Notes: a model not told the origin generated them from the sequence alone. 64,000 nt of DNA from Celeribacter marinus (GCF_001308265.1 NZ_CP012023.1:372001-436000), one strand, 5' to 3'. Shown: positions 44,389-55,361, counted from the first letter of the stretch. Numbers and translations: made by a program.

Positions 44389-46203
44389 ATGGCAACGAAT
44401 ATTTTCTACGCGCTACGCGCCACAAGCGCCGCATTGGCGCTCATCGCCGGATCAAGTCTTGCGTATGGCGAGCCGATGCATGGCATAGCTATGTATGGCA
44501 CCCCCGACCTACCACAAGATTTCGTGTCTCTCCCCTACGCGGACCCGACAGCCCCCAAGGGGGGCAAGATCGTCACTGGCGAGGGCGGAACCTTTGATAG
44601 CCTCAACCCGTTTGTGCAAAAAGGCACCTCGCCGTGGCAGCTTCGTTACATGTTGGCGGAGAGCTTAATGGGCCGCGCCTACAGCGAACCTTTCACCCTA
44701 TATTGCCTGTTGTGCGAGACAATCGACACCGATGAGGACCGCACATGGGCGGAATTTACCCTGCGCCCTGAGGCCCGATTCTCTGATGGCAGCCCCGTGA
44801 CGCCCGAGGATGTCATCTGGTCCTACGAGAAATTGGGGACCGAGGGCCATGGCCGCTACGCCTCGCTGTGGGGGCAAATTGCATCCATCGAGAAAACCGG
44901 TGACGCCTCCGTCAAGTTCACATTCAACACCGACAACCGCGAATTGGCGCTTTTGGTCGGGATGCGCCCCATTTTGCAAAAAGCACAGTGGGAGGGCAAA
45001 GATTTCACTCAATCAGGCTTTGATGAAATCCCCATCGGCTCAGCGCCCTACACCGTGACAGATTACGATGCAGGCACATTTGTCGAATTGACCCGAAATC
45101 CCGACTATTGGGGCAAAGATGTGCCGTTTATGCGCGGACAGGCCAATCTCGATACCATCCGGTGGGAATTCTTTGCGGATTCCTCACTGGTGATCGAGGC
45201 CTTTAAAGCGGGCGAACTCAATAGCCACCGCGAATTCAACGTGCAGACGTGGGATGATCAGTACGATTTCCCCGCCGTCGAGCGCGGCGATGTGATCAAA
45301 TCCATCATCCCGCATGAACGCCCGTCTGGTATGACGGGATTTGTGATGAACACCCGCCTGCCCCAGTTTTCCGATTGGCGCGTGCGTCAGGCCCTCATTG
45401 AGGCGTTCAACTTTGAATACATCAACGAGGTGCAAACGGGATCACAGCAATCGCGCATCACCTCATACTATTCCAACTCGGTGTTAGGAATGACGTCCGG
45501 CCCCGCCGAGGGGCGCGTGGCGCAGATGCTCGCACCCTACGCCGATGATCTGCCGCCCGATACACTCGAGGGATACGTATTTCCCGCCACATCGGGATCG
45601 CTCAATGATCGTCAATCCACACGGCGCGCCTTGGGTCTGTTCAAAGACGCAGGCTACACCGTGCAAGATGGCGTGATGAAAGACGCACGCGGCGCGCCCT
45701 ATACCTTTGAGATCCTATTGCAGTCCGGTGACGATGAAAATCAATCTATTATAGATACTTACACGCAGTCCCTCATCCAGATTGGCATCACGCCCACCAT
45801 CACTGTTGTCGATCGCCCCCAATACCGAGAGCGCTCGGACACCTTTGATTTCGGAATGACCACGTTTCGCCGCGGACTGTCGCTCTCGCCCGGCAACGAG
45901 CAAAAGACCTACTGGGGGTCAGAGGCGGCCGAGATCGAAGGATCACGCAATGTCATGGGCGTTCAATCAAAGGCCGTCGATGGTCTGATTGAGACGATGC
46001 TCTCCTCGCAAAGCAAAGACGACTTTATCGCAGCAACCCGCGCACTGGACCGCGTGTTGACCGCGGGCCGCTATGTCATCCCGATCTATCAGTGGAATAT
46101 CTCACGCGTGGCCCACGCCAAAGAGCTGACCTACCCTAAGACATTGCCGATTTACGGCGATTGGATCGGCTGGCAACCGGATGTTTGGTATTGGAACGAA
46201 TAG
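44389..46203 (+). CDS. Extracellular peptide-type solute-binding protein (YejA-like)
   Basis: 604 aa. A signal peptide (ATSAALALIAGSSLAYG) is followed by the family 5 oligopeptide-binding fold. YADPTAPKGGKIVTGEGGTFDSLNPFV is the segment shared by YejA-type proteins, with EARFSDGSPVTPEDVIWSYEKL after it. The C-terminus has YVIPIYQWNISRVAHAKELT. YejA binds peptides or microcin C for the YejBEF importer. No permease or ATPase follows, so here it is an orphan or works with components elsewhere. First gene after the candidate sRNA. Confidence 0.88.
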   Translation: MATNIFYALRATSAALALIAGSSLAYGEPMHGIAMYGTPDLPQDFVSLPYADPTAPKGGKIVTGEGGTFDSLNPFVQKGTSPWQLRYMLAESLMGRAYSEPFTLYCLLCETIDTDEDRTWAEFTLRPEARFSDGSPVTPEDVIWSYEKLGTEGHGRYASLWGQIASIEKTGDASVKFTFNTDNRELALLVGMRPILQKAQWEGKDFTQSGFDEIPIGSAPYTVTDYDAGTFVELTRNPDYWGKDVPFMRGQANLDTIRWEFFADSSLVIEAFKAGELNSHREFNVQTWDDQYDFPAVERGDVIKSIIPHERPSGMTGFVMNTRLPQFSDWRVRQALIEAFNFEYINEVQTGSQQSRITSYYSNSVLGMTSGPAEGRVAQMLAPYADDLPPDTLEGYVFPATSGSLNDRQSTRRALGLFKDAGYTVQDGVMKDARGAPYTFEILLQSGDDENQSIIDTYTQSLIQIGITPTITVVDRPQYRERSDTFDFGMTTFRRGLSLSPGNEQKTYWGSEAAEIEGSRNVMGVQSKAVDGLIETMLSSQSKDDFIAATRALDRVLTAGRYVIPIYQWNISRVAHAKELTYPKTLPIYGDWIGWQPDVWYWNE

Positions 46204-46205
46204 AT

Positions 46206-46349
46206 ATGGTGCGTAAATTTATTGTCGTGGCGGTGTTGGCGGTTGGATTGACCGCCTGCGCGCCTGCCTATGTTGCGGGCAAGACCCTCAAAACGGGTGT
46301 AAAGGCCACAACCAAAGTGACAAAATCGGCGGTCGGTGTGGTGTTCTAA
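46206..46349 (+). CDS. Tiny lipoprotein
   Basis: 47 aa starting MVRKFIVVAVLAVGLTAC; the lipobox LTAC puts the acylated cysteine at residue 18, leaving a mature peptide of 30 residues rich in Lys, Thr and Val (KTLKTGVKATTKVTKSAVG). It starts 2 bp after the binding-protein stop and is probably cotranscribed. Entericidin-like or other small envelope lipoproteins are comparable in size; no firm family. Confidence 0.7.
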   Translation: MVRKFIVVAVLAVGLTACAPAYVAGKTLKTGVKATTKVTKSAVGVVF

Positions 46350-46421
46350 TCCCCACCCAATACGCCGTATCCTTCATCGGGTCCGCTCACAGAGCTAGCC
46401 GCTTTGGTCACGAGACATAAG

Positions 46422-46460
46422 AAAACCCCCGGATGCTGTTTACCGCATCTTCGGGGGCTC
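46422..46460 (-). terminator. Hairpin terminator, probably bidirectional
   Basis: CCCCCG plus GATGC on one side pair with GCATC and CGGGGG on the other (2-nt bulge). On the minus strand it ends in TTTTC and follows the small membrane-protein gene at 46531; on the plus strand it follows the tiny lipoprotein and ends CTCTTTG. Confidence 0.8.
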
Positions 46461-46530
46461 TTTGGGACAGACGAGACAGGGGGAGGATCACTGCTCGTGA
46501 CATCTTGTCTGCCCGGATGGAGGCACGCGG

Positions 46531-46755
46531 TTAGTGCGTGCCGTCGACTGTGCCGGTGAGGAACTCGATATTGCTCAACTCATCGGTGATGCTGGTTTGA
46601 ACGGGAAGCCAGTTAAAGGCTCCTGCTGCGATTGCGAGGGATGCCACCGCCCCAAGTCCAAGCGTCACGACGGGAAGTCTGGACAGCTTTACGTGTCCGC
46701 CTTGTCTGGCGCGGCCTTGTACGGTGGAGAAACGGTCGTTGGAAACATATGCCAT
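46531..46755 (-). CDS. Small single-helix membrane protein, unknown
   Basis: 74 aa: a basic N-terminus (FSTVQGRARQGGHVKLSR), one membrane helix (VVTLGLGAVASLAIAAGAFNWLPV) and an acidic tail (SITDELSNIEFLTGTVDGTH). GAGG precedes the ATG at 46755 by 9 nt, and a terminator follows the stop, so it is a self-contained gene. No family recognised. Confidence 0.6.
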   Translation of the reverse strand: MAYVSNDRFSTVQGRARQGGHVKLSRLPVVTLGLGAVASLAIAAGAFNWLPVQTSITDELSNIEFLTGTVDGTH

Positions 46756-47033
46756 GGGAGGGAACCTCTTAAAAACTCAATCGTTGCAATTATTTAACCA
46801 CGTTTTTCACCGCCCGAAAAGCGCCGCGATTATTACAAGCGAACCCCACCCTTCGCCAGAACGCCACGCGAACAAACCCAAAACATCGCCACTTTGCAAA
46901 GTTGCAAACCCCACCCAAGCACAAGATGTAGGGCAAGGGGAACGTCGCCGCGCGCCCAAAATGTGACTGCGCGGAACATTTTCCTTTTGTTATTTCCTCG
47001 CCAACCACCCCACGCCGCGCTATGTCGTAGCCC
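46756..47033. other. Divergent intergenic region with a TTTGCAA palindrome
   Basis: 278 bp between the small membrane protein and the FrnE-like gene, with no coding signal. At 46893-46908 TTTGCAA-AG-TTGCAAA is a perfect 7-2-7 inverted repeat. It resembles half of the TTTGCAAA-type sites reported for RamB/PccR regulators in relatives, but that link is a guess. Confidence 0.45.
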
Positions 47034-47669
47034 ATGATAAAACTTGATATTTTCCACGACCCGATCTGCCCATGGTGCTACATCGGCAAGGCCCGCCTTG
47101 ACCGCGCGATGGAAGCCCGCCCGAACCATCAGTTCGTGGTGGAGTGGCATCCGTTCCAACTCAACCCCGACATGCCAGCACAAGGCATGGACAGGCGCGC
47201 CTACCTTGAGGGTAAGTTCGGCGGCGTTCAGGGTGCGATTGACGCCTACCGCCCTATCGTCGAGACGATGGGCGCAGAGTTGCCAAAGGCCGATCTGGGG
47301 ACAATCAAACGCACCCCCAATACGCTCAATGCGCACCGCTTGATCCACTGGGCAGGCATCGAGGGCATGCAAACCCCGATCGTCGCCGCCCTCTACCGCG
47401 CATATTTCCATGAGGGGCGCGACATCGGGGATATCGAAACCCTTGCAGATATCGCGGATAGCATGAGTATGGACGCCAGTCTCGTGACGCGTCTTTTGTC
47501 CACCGATGAGGACACCGACATGATCCGCGCGCGCGATGCACATGCCCGCGAACGCGGAATTTCTGGCGTGCCGCTCTATGTTGTGGCCAACCAACACGCT
47601 GTTCCGGGCGCGCAGGCCACGGACCTGTGGATCAAAGTGATTGACGAATTGGCCGAGGCCGCTGACTAA
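47034..47669 (+). CDS. DsbA-family oxidoreductase, FrnE-like
   Basis: 211 aa thioredoxin-fold protein with helical insert. The active site CPWC (Cys12, Cys15) lies in FHDPICPWCYIGK; the C-terminal cis-Pro loop is GISGVPLYVV. There is no signal peptide, so it acts in the cytoplasm, like FrnE of Deinococcus (disulphide isomerase linked to oxidative stress) and polyketide-biosynthesis relatives. 2-hydroxychromene-2-carboxylate isomerase is the other branch of the family, but it lacks the CPWC pair. Followed directly by the ICMT-like gene. Confidence 0.88.
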   Translation: MIKLDIFHDPICPWCYIGKARLDRAMEARPNHQFVVEWHPFQLNPDMPAQGMDRRAYLEGKFGGVQGAIDAYRPIVETMGAELPKADLGTIKRTPNTLNAHRLIHWAGIEGMQTPIVAALYRAYFHEGRDIGDIETLADIADSMSMDASLVTRLLSTDEDTDMIRARDAHARERGISGVPLYVVANQHAVPGAQATDLWIKVIDELAEAAD

Positions 47670-48203
47670 ATGAGCGCCGCCGCCTCACCATATGCGTTTG
47701 ATTTCGCGTTGGGCCTTATCGGCGCACTGGGGTGGATTGCGGTTTTGACCCATGCCGTGCGCCACCCCGCCGCGCGTCTTTGGCCACCACGCCAACCAAG
47801 CATATTGACGGTGATTTGGTCATGGGGCCTGACAATCGTCATTTACATCAGCCTTGTGCGCCTTGGCTCCAGTGTCGGCAACACATTGGACCTGTCCGCC
47901 TTTGTGCGGTGGGGCATCGGCGGCACACTTGCCATCTCAGGATCACTGTTTCACTCATGGGCCACGTCCACATTGGGCCTTAAGGCCACGTCAGGTTGGC
48001 CCGCGGCGCGTTGCACACGCGGCCCCTACGCCTTTTGCGCCCATCCGCAATACATCGGCCAAGGGCTATCCTTTGCTGGCTTGACCCTGATTGCAGGCGC
48101 GCCACATGCACTCATCATTGCTGCACTTGGCTGTCTTGCATTGGCCTTTGCCGCACGTGTTGAGGCCACGCACCTCAATGCGCACCACCCCACGCACACA
48201 TAA
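47670..48203 (+). CDS. ICMT/NnrU-like membrane methyltransferase family protein
   Basis: 177 aa with four or five membrane helices and the isoprenylcysteine-carboxyl-methyltransferase-type motif TRGPYAFCAHPQYIGQGLSF, where the Arg-x-Pro and His-Pro residues bind S-adenosylmethionine. Bacterial members methylate small molecules or lipids in the membrane; substrates are mostly unknown. The ATG directly abuts the frnE-like TAA, so the two are coupled. Confidence 0.75.
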   Translation: MSAAASPYAFDFALGLIGALGWIAVLTHAVRHPAARLWPPRQPSILTVIWSWGLTIVIYISLVRLGSSVGNTLDLSAFVRWGIGGTLAISGSLFHSWATSTLGLKATSGWPAARCTRGPYAFCAHPQYIGQGLSFAGLTLIAGAPHALIIAALGCLALAFAARVEATHLNAHHPTHT

Positions 48204-48284
48204 GCACAGACCCCGCACCTCACGCGGCCTTTTCATACCCAAGCCACTCTCATAGGGTGCGCCTACCCCATATATGAGTCAGAT

Positions 48285-49484
48285 ATGCCCCGTAAATTAG
48301 CCCAACCCGAGTTTGTTGCCCTCATGGCCATGCTGACCGCCACCGTGGCGCTGTCCGTCGACTCCATGTTACCGGGCATTCCGTTGATTGCGGCCGAGCT
48401 GACGCCCGATGATGTCAATCGCGCCCAACTGGTCCTGACCGCGTTTGTCTTGGGATTGGGTATCGGCACACTGATCAACGGGCCATTGTCAGACCGCTTC
48501 GGGCGCAAAGCCGTTATCATTGGCGGGTTGAGCGTTTATGCCGCCGCAGCCGTTTTGGCGGCGACCGCCCCTACCCTTGAAACCCTGCTTGCCGCGCGCG
48601 TGATCCAAGGGTTAGGTGCCGCAGCCCCGCGCGTGGTCACAATGGCCCTCATCCGCGATCTCTATAAAGGGCGCGAAATGGCGCGCATTTCATCGTTTAT
48701 TATGATGATTTTCATTCTGGTGCCCGCCGTCGCCCCCGCACTTGGCGCGCTCATTATGCTCGGGTTCGGATGGCGTGGCATTTTTGGATCCTTCGTTGTG
48801 TTTGCCGCCCTGTCAGGGTTGTGGCTGATCATCCGCCAAGAAGAGACATTGCCCAAAGCGGAACGCCGCGCGCTCTCCATGGCGACCCTGATCGCGGGCA
48901 CAAAAGAGACGTTTTCGCACCGCTCCGTCCAGATTTACACTCTTGTACTCATGCTCGGCTTTGGTCAAATGTTTGGCCTCCTGTCCTCCATTCAACAAAT
49001 ATACGGCGAAGTGTTTGATAAGACGGACAGCTTTCCGATTTGGTTCGCTGCACAAGCCCTGATATCAGGCGTCGGAACCCTGATGAACGCCAAATACGTG
49101 GTGCGCCTTGGCATGCGCCGTATCGCACTTTCGGCCTACATCGGCCAAATCGCTATATCCTCAGTCGTTCTCGTCCTGATCGGTTCCGGCCTCTTGCCTG
49201 ATGCCCTCGCATTTCCGGTGTTCTTTATCTGGTCCGTCTCGGTGTTTTTCATGGCGGGCGTGACCTTTGGTAACATCATCGCCCTGTCACTCGAACGTTT
49301 GGGCCATGTCGCGGGGATCGCGTCCTCATTGGTCCAAGGGATATCGACAATCAGTGCGGTTTTGATCGCGGCGCCCATTGGATTAGCCTTTAACGGCACA
49401 GTCATACCGCTCACACTCGGCACACTGATCTGCTCGCTCATCGCATACCTCCTCTTGCGCCGCACCGTGGACGCAGAGGTATAA
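48285..49484 (+). CDS. Bcr/CflA-type drug efflux MFS transporter
   Basis: 399 aa with 12 membrane helices. MFS motif A is NGPLSDRFGRKAVIIGG after helix 2; the opening ALSVDSMLPGIPLIAAEL with the conserved acidic residue and the motif RVIQGLGAAAPRVV are typical of the Bcr/CflA (DHA1) group, which exports drugs such as chloramphenicol or bicyclomycin. Its real substrate here is unknown. Its stop directly abuts the convergent mfd stop, with no base between them. Confidence 0.88.
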   Translation: MPRKLAQPEFVALMAMLTATVALSVDSMLPGIPLIAAELTPDDVNRAQLVLTAFVLGLGIGTLINGPLSDRFGRKAVIIGGLSVYAAAAVLAATAPTLETLLAARVIQGLGAAAPRVVTMALIRDLYKGREMARISSFIMMIFILVPAVAPALGALIMLGFGWRGIFGSFVVFAALSGLWLIIRQEETLPKAERRALSMATLIAGTKETFSHRSVQIYTLVLMLGFGQMFGLLSSIQQIYGEVFDKTDSFPIWFAAQALISGVGTLMNAKYVVRLGMRRIALSAYIGQIAISSVVLVLIGSGLLPDALAFPVFFIWSVSVFFMAGVTFGNIIALSLERLGHVAGIASSLVQGISTISAVLIAAPIGLAFNGTVIPLTLGTLICSLIAYLLLRRTVDAEV

Positions 49485-52400
49485 TTATGCCTTTTTAGGG
49501 ACTTGCGTGGCGCTCTTCGCGTGGCGCGCAAGGTCTTGAGCAATGGCAAACGCGCCCTTGATCTTGTCACGATCGGTTTTCCAATCGCGGCGGACTACGA
49601 TCTTGTTGTCCTTGACCTTTGCCTGTCCTTTTTGGTCGTGGATAAACTCCATCAGACCTACAGGATTTGCATATTTATCATTGTGGAACTGGATCGTCGC
49701 CCCTTTCGGACCGCCATCAAGGCGTGCAATCCCTGCGGCGCGGCATTTTTCCTTAATGCGAACAACAAGCAGCAAGGTATTGACTTCTTTGGGTAATTTT
49801 CCAAACCGGTCAATCAATTCCGCCGCAAATCCCTCCAACTCGACTTTGGTGTGCAGTCCAGACAAACGGCGATACAGACCCAATCTAACATCAAGATCAG
49901 GCACGTAAACCTCTGGAATCAATACAGGAACGCCAAGATTGATTTGTGGCGCCCATGCGCCATCATCGTCCAGCGTCACACCCTCTTGGCCAGATTTGAT
50001 CTTGGCAATCGCCTCTTCGAGCATGGATTGATACAGCTCGAACCCGACCTCTTTGACGTGGCCCGATTGCTCCTCGCCCACCAGATTGCCCGCCCCGCGA
50101 ATATCGAGATCCTGACTGGCAAGCGTGAAGCCCGCACCAAGGGTGTCGAGCGATCCCAACACACGCAACCGTTTGCGCGCGGTATCGGTCAACGGCGCGC
50201 GCGGCTTGGTGGTCAAATAAGCATAGGCACGGGTTTTGGCGCGCCCGACCCGTCCGCGAATTTGGTAGAGCTGTGACAGGCCGAACATATCTGCGCGGTG
50301 AATGACCATCGTGTTGGCAGTCGGAATATCAATGCCGCTCTCCACAATTGTGGTGGCCAACAGCACATCATACTTACCGTCATAAAAGGCGTTCATCCGG
50401 TCATCAAGCTCACCCGCAGCCATCTGGCCGTGGGCAACGACAAAGCGGACTTCGGGCACATTATCGGTCAAAAACTGTTCAATTTCAGGGATATCGGTGA
50501 TGCGCGGCACCACGAAAAAGGACTGCCCCCCACGGTAATGCTCGCGCAGCAAGGCCTCGCGGATCGTCACGGTATCGAACTCACTGACATAGGTGCGAAT
50601 GGCCAAACGGTCGACGGGAGGCGTGCCGATAATCGACAAATCACGCACGCCCGTCATCGACATTTGCAAGGTGCGCGGGATCGGCGTGGCCGATAGCGTC
50701 AGGACGTGGATGTTGGATTTCATCGACTTCAGGCGCTCTTTATGCGTCACGCCGAACCGTTGCTCCTCATCGACAATCAACAGGCCAAGATCATGAAACT
50801 TAACGTTTTTTGCAAGCAAGGCATGGGTGCCAACGACGATATCAACCTCACCTGACAAAAGCCCCTCGCGGGTTTGCGTCATCTCTTTTTGGCTCACAAA
50901 ACGTGACATCGGGCGCACATTGATCGGAAAGCCACGGAAGCGTTCGGCAAAAGAGCGATAGTGTTGACGGGCCAACAATGTGGTCGGTGCGATCACCGCA
51001 ACCTGCTGACCACAAAGCGCCGCAACAAAGGCCGCGCGCATCGCGACTTCGGTTTTGCCAAACCCGACATCGCCACACACGAGACGGTCCATCGGAAGAC
51101 CCGCCTCCAGATCGTCCAACACGTCCTCGATCGCTTTGAGCTGATCATCGGTTTCATCATAGGGAAAACGGGCGCAAAACGCCTCCCACATGTCATCGGG
51201 TGGCACCAAAATATCCGCTTTGCGCAACTGACGCTCAGCGGCGATGCGGATCAGCTTTTCAGCGACCTCACGAATGCGCTCTTTCAGCTTGGCCTTTTTG
51301 GACTGCCACGCGCCGCCGCCCAACTTGTCGAGCAACCCCTCTTCGTTGCCATAACGGCTCAGAAGTTCAATGTTTTCAACAGGAAGGTAAAGACGATCTC
51401 CGCCCGCATATTCCAACAACAGGCATTCATGCGCCGCACCCAACGCGGTGATGATCTCAAGGCCCCGAAAAATCCCGACCCCGTGATCCACGTGAACAAT
51501 CAAATCTCCCGCCGAAAGCGCGGAATGCTCCGTGAGGAAATTATCCGCCCGCTTTTTGCGGCCAGGTCGTCGGATGAGGCGGTCGCCCAACACATCTTGT
51601 TCCGAGATGACCGTGACGTGATCTGCGGCCTCTGTTGGGGCTTCGAACCCTTCATCAAGCGGCCAAATGGTTAAGAACACGCCACCCTTTCCGGACGGCA
51701 CATCGCGCCAATCGGAAATCAGGGTCGTATCAACGAGATCTTGGTCCTCGAGCAGCGTCTGCAACCGGTCGCGCGCGCCCTCGGACCATGAGGCCATGAC
51801 CACATGACCATTCTGACGTTTTGCATGAATATGCTCGGATAACGCCCCGAAAAGATCCAGTTTTTCTTGTTGGCGCTCGGGTGCAAAGTTGCGGCCAATG
51901 CGGCCACCTGCATCAATAACACCAAGACCTGTGGCCTGCGCCGAGGGATGGAAATGAAGAACCCTACGGCCCGCAATTTCCGCCTCCCACGCCGCATCAT
52001 CCAGATAAAGCAACGCAGGCGGACAGGGTTTATACACACTATCAAGGCGCTTTTTCGAGGTCATCGCCTCACGGCGGCTGTCGTATTGATCGGCAATCCC
52101 GTCCCACCGCGCCAACCGCGCCGCTGTGGTCTGGTCATCCAATGCAATTGTCGCCTCTGGCGTATAGTCAAACAAGGTGGCCAAATGGTCGTGAAAAAAC
52201 GGCAACCAATGCTCAAGGCCTGCATGCTTTTTCCCTGCGGAAACAGCTTCATAGAGGGGATCGTCGGTGCCCGCTGCCCCAAACTCGATCCGGTAGGCTT
52301 GCCTAAACCGCGTGATCGCCGCATCGTCCAAAATAACCTCGGACACAGGCGTGAACGTGATCGCATCGAGTGTCTCGGTGGTGCGCTGTGTCGCCGGATC

Positions 52401-52982
52401 AAAGCGGCGCAATCCGTCCAATTCATCCCCAAAGAAATCGAGGCGCACAGGCGCATCATGGCCTGGTGGAAACACATCAATGATGCCGCCGCGAATGGCA
52501 TAATCACCGTGTTCGACAACCGTTGGCGCCTGCGTGAACCCCATACGGACAAAAAAGCCGCGCAAGGCCTCCTCGTTGACCCGCTGACCTTTGCGCAGTG
52601 AAAACGCGGCCCCGTCCAATGTCTCTTTGGCGGGAACACGCTGTGTGGCTGCGGCCAATGTGGTCAACAAAACATAGCGTTTGGGCATCGCCCCATGCGC
52701 TAACGCAGCCAAGGTCGCCATGCGGGAGGCGGACACATCGGCATTGGGTGAAATCCGGTCATACGGCAGACAATCCCACGCGGGAAAGTCGATCACAGGC
52801 AGATCGGGTGCAAAGAACGCAAGGGCCGCTTTGAGCGCCGCAAGGCGTTTGTCATCGCGGGCCACGTGGATCACAGGGGCGTCTGACTTGGCCACTTCCC
52901 GCGCAAGAAGATAGGCATCAAACCCCTCTGGCGCGCCGCCAATCTGAACATGAGCGGTGTTTGATTTGGATGAGAAAGCCAC
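49485..52982 (-). CDS. mfd: Transcription-repair coupling factor Mfd
   Basis: 1,165 aa from GTG 52982 (VAFSSKSNTAHVQIGG); an in-frame codon at 53033 would overlap the upstream gene. The UvrB-like N-terminal part (CLPYDRISPNADVSASRMATL) is followed by the RNA-polymerase-interacting domain (GDLIVHVDHGVGIFRGLE) and the RecG-like motor: Walker A GDVGFGKTEVAMRAAF, DEEQ box VDEEQRFGV, GRVGRAKTRAYAYL. The C-terminal TRCF domain follows (GLYRRLSGLHTKVELEGFAAEL). It pushes stalled polymerase off lesions and recruits UvrA. Translated right after the DUF2721-like membrane gene, 5 bp away. Confidence 0.96.
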   Translation of the reverse strand: MAFSSKSNTAHVQIGGAPEGFDAYLLAREVAKSDAPVIHVARDDKRLAALKAALAFFAPDLPVIDFPAWDCLPYDRISPNADVSASRMATLAALAHGAMPKRYVLLTTLAAATQRVPAKETLDGAAFSLRKGQRVNEEALRGFFVRMGFTQAPTVVEHGDYAIRGGIIDVFPPGHDAPVRLDFFGDELDGLRRFDPATQRTTETLDAITFTPVSEVILDDAAITRFRQAYRIEFGAAGTDDPLYEAVSAGKKHAGLEHWLPFFHDHLATLFDYTPEATIALDDQTTAARLARWDGIADQYDSRREAMTSKKRLDSVYKPCPPALLYLDDAAWEAEIAGRRVLHFHPSAQATGLGVIDAGGRIGRNFAPERQQEKLDLFGALSEHIHAKRQNGHVVMASWSEGARDRLQTLLEDQDLVDTTLISDWRDVPSGKGGVFLTIWPLDEGFEAPTEAADHVTVISEQDVLGDRLIRRPGRKKRADNFLTEHSALSAGDLIVHVDHGVGIFRGLEIITALGAAHECLLLEYAGGDRLYLPVENIELLSRYGNEEGLLDKLGGGAWQSKKAKLKERIREVAEKLIRIAAERQLRKADILVPPDDMWEAFCARFPYDETDDQLKAIEDVLDDLEAGLPMDRLVCGDVGFGKTEVAMRAAFVAALCGQQVAVIAPTTLLARQHYRSFAERFRGFPINVRPMSRFVSQKEMTQTREGLLSGEVDIVVGTHALLAKNVKFHDLGLLIVDEEQRFGVTHKERLKSMKSNIHVLTLSATPIPRTLQMSMTGVRDLSIIGTPPVDRLAIRTYVSEFDTVTIREALLREHYRGGQSFFVVPRITDIPEIEQFLTDNVPEVRFVVAHGQMAAGELDDRMNAFYDGKYDVLLATTIVESGIDIPTANTMVIHRADMFGLSQLYQIRGRVGRAKTRAYAYLTTKPRAPLTDTARKRLRVLGSLDTLGAGFTLASQDLDIRGAGNLVGEEQSGHVKEVGFELYQSMLEEAIAKIKSGQEGVTLDDDGAWAPQINLGVPVLIPEVYVPDLDVRLGLYRRLSGLHTKVELEGFAAELIDRFGKLPKEVNTLLLVVRIKEKCRAAGIARLDGGPKGATIQFHNDKYANPVGLMEFIHDQKGQAKVKDNKIVVRRDWKTDRDKIKGAFAIAQDLARHAKSATQVPKKA

Positions 52983-52987
52983 TGCGT

Positions 52988-53515
52988 CTAGCCGCCAAGC
53001 GGTCCTGTGACGATGTTTTGATACATGCCCCACATCGCAGTGATAAAGATGAATAACATGCCGATCATTTGCGTTTTGAGCCGGTGACGCCGCAACACGT
53101 CCACCAAGGCCTCACCACGTGGCGCATTCACCAAAATGCGTTTCGCCGTGCGGATATTCAAAAAGAACACAATCGTCATGGGAAAGGCCATGAGAAAGAC
53201 GGCTTGTGCAAACTCGACATCGTAAAAGACCCCGAGCGCAAACAAGATGGTCAACCCACCCGAGGCCATCGCGACAATAACGAGGCCGGAAATCTCTGCG
53301 ATATTGCCCAAACGGTTGACGTTGATGCGAACAAGATCTTCGAGATCCTGCATGCGCTCACCGCCATGTTTCAAGGCTTTTTGCGCCAAATCGAACGGCA
53401 CGCCGAGCACAAAGTGGGACGCAGTCGACCAAAGCACGGCCAAGGCGATCCAATACCAAAGATTGGAAAACGACCGCATATCGATGACTTCGAAAATGGT
53501 TTGCCAGATACTCAC
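52988..53515 (-). CDS. Conserved four-helix membrane protein
   Basis: 175 aa starting MSIWQTIFEVIDMRSFSNLWYWIALAVLWST, with about four hydrophobic helices and a polar loop (KALKHGGERMQDLEDLVRINVNRLGNIAE). Homologues in Rhodobacterales are often labelled component of SufBCD complex or DUF2721-like, but I know no firm evidence for either. It lies 5 bp upstream of mfd on the same strand. Confidence 0.75.
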   Translation of the reverse strand: MSIWQTIFEVIDMRSFSNLWYWIALAVLWSTASHFVLGVPFDLAQKALKHGGERMQDLEDLVRINVNRLGNIAEISGLVIVAMASGGLTILFALGVFYDVEFAQAVFLMAFPMTIVFFLNIRTAKRILVNAPRGEALVDVLRRHRLKTQMIGMLFIFITAMWGMYQNIVTGPLGG

Positions 53516-53573
53516 GATGACTGCTCTTTTGGGCGAATTTGTGGGCGCGCTGCCCTGATTGGCGCGACATTAG

Positions 53574-54662
<1,089 letters not shown>

Positions 54663-54803
54663 CGCATGTGCGTGGATCGGCGGGGGACCACCCAAACGGG
54701 CCCGCAGGTGCATAAGACAATGACAGCGCATGAAAATTGCGCCATAATACCCACCAAAGAGCCTTGAGAGCTCGAAACTGGCAGTAAATATAAGGGCAGT
54801 CCC

Positions 54804-55361
54804 ATGACACATTTTTCTCGCCGATCGTTGTTGATCGGCCTTGGTAGCGCAGCTGTTTTGACCGCATGCGGCAATGGTTTAAATTCAACCGGCAGCGCGG
54901 TGATTGACGCGCGCGTTGATCGTACCCTGAACGAGCTATATTCCAACTACCCTGGCACAAGCGATCTTCGTGACAAATCCGTGGGCCAGTTGGTCATGCC
55001 GTTGGTGACCGAGGCCGGCTTTGGCGTTGGCGGTTCATACGGGCGCGGCGCATTGCGCGTCGGCGGCGCATCGGTCGATTACTACTCCTCCGCTCAGGCC
55101 TCAATCGGTCTGCAAATTGGCGCGCAGCAATACGCACACGTGCTGTTCTTTATGACGGAACAATCGTTGCAAGACTTCCGCAATTCACAAGGGTGGGCCG
55201 CGGGCGCGGATATCGAATATGCGATTTCCAACCGTGGCGAAGAGATGTCGGCAGACACAACAACACAGCTATCACCCGTGATTGGTGTGGTCTTTGGTCA
55301 AGCAGGCCTGCGCGCTGGTGCGACCATCGAGGGCACAAAGTACACGAGAATAATCCCGTAA
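54804..55361 (+). CDS. YSC84/SYLF-domain lipoprotein
   Basis: 185 aa. The signal MTHFSRRSLLIGLGSAAVLTAC holds both a twin-arginine-like pair and the lipobox LTAC, so a lipid-anchored protein is expected. The rest matches the YSC84/SYLF domain: AVIDARVDRTLNELYSNYPG, LVMPLVTEAGFGVGGSYGRG, GASVDYYSSAQASIGLQIG and FFMTEQSLQDFRNSQGW. The SYLF domain binds phosphoinositides in eukaryotes; its bacterial role is unclear. Monocistronic, ending at a strong terminator. Confidence 0.88.
   Translation: MTHFSRRSLLIGLGSAAVLTACGNGLNSTGSAVIDARVDRTLNELYSNYPGTSDLRDKSVGQLVMPLVTEAGFGVGGSYGRGALRVGGASVDYYSSAQASIGLQIGAQQYAHVLFFMTEQSLQDFRNSQGWAAGADIEYAISNRGEEMSADTTTQLSPVIGVVFGQAGLRAGATIEGTKYTRIIP

Noticed and set aside
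46833..47597. 254-codon frame antisense to the FrnE-like gene
   Set aside because: Overlaps a clear CPWC thioredoxin-fold gene; His/Arg-rich composition typical of a shadow frame.
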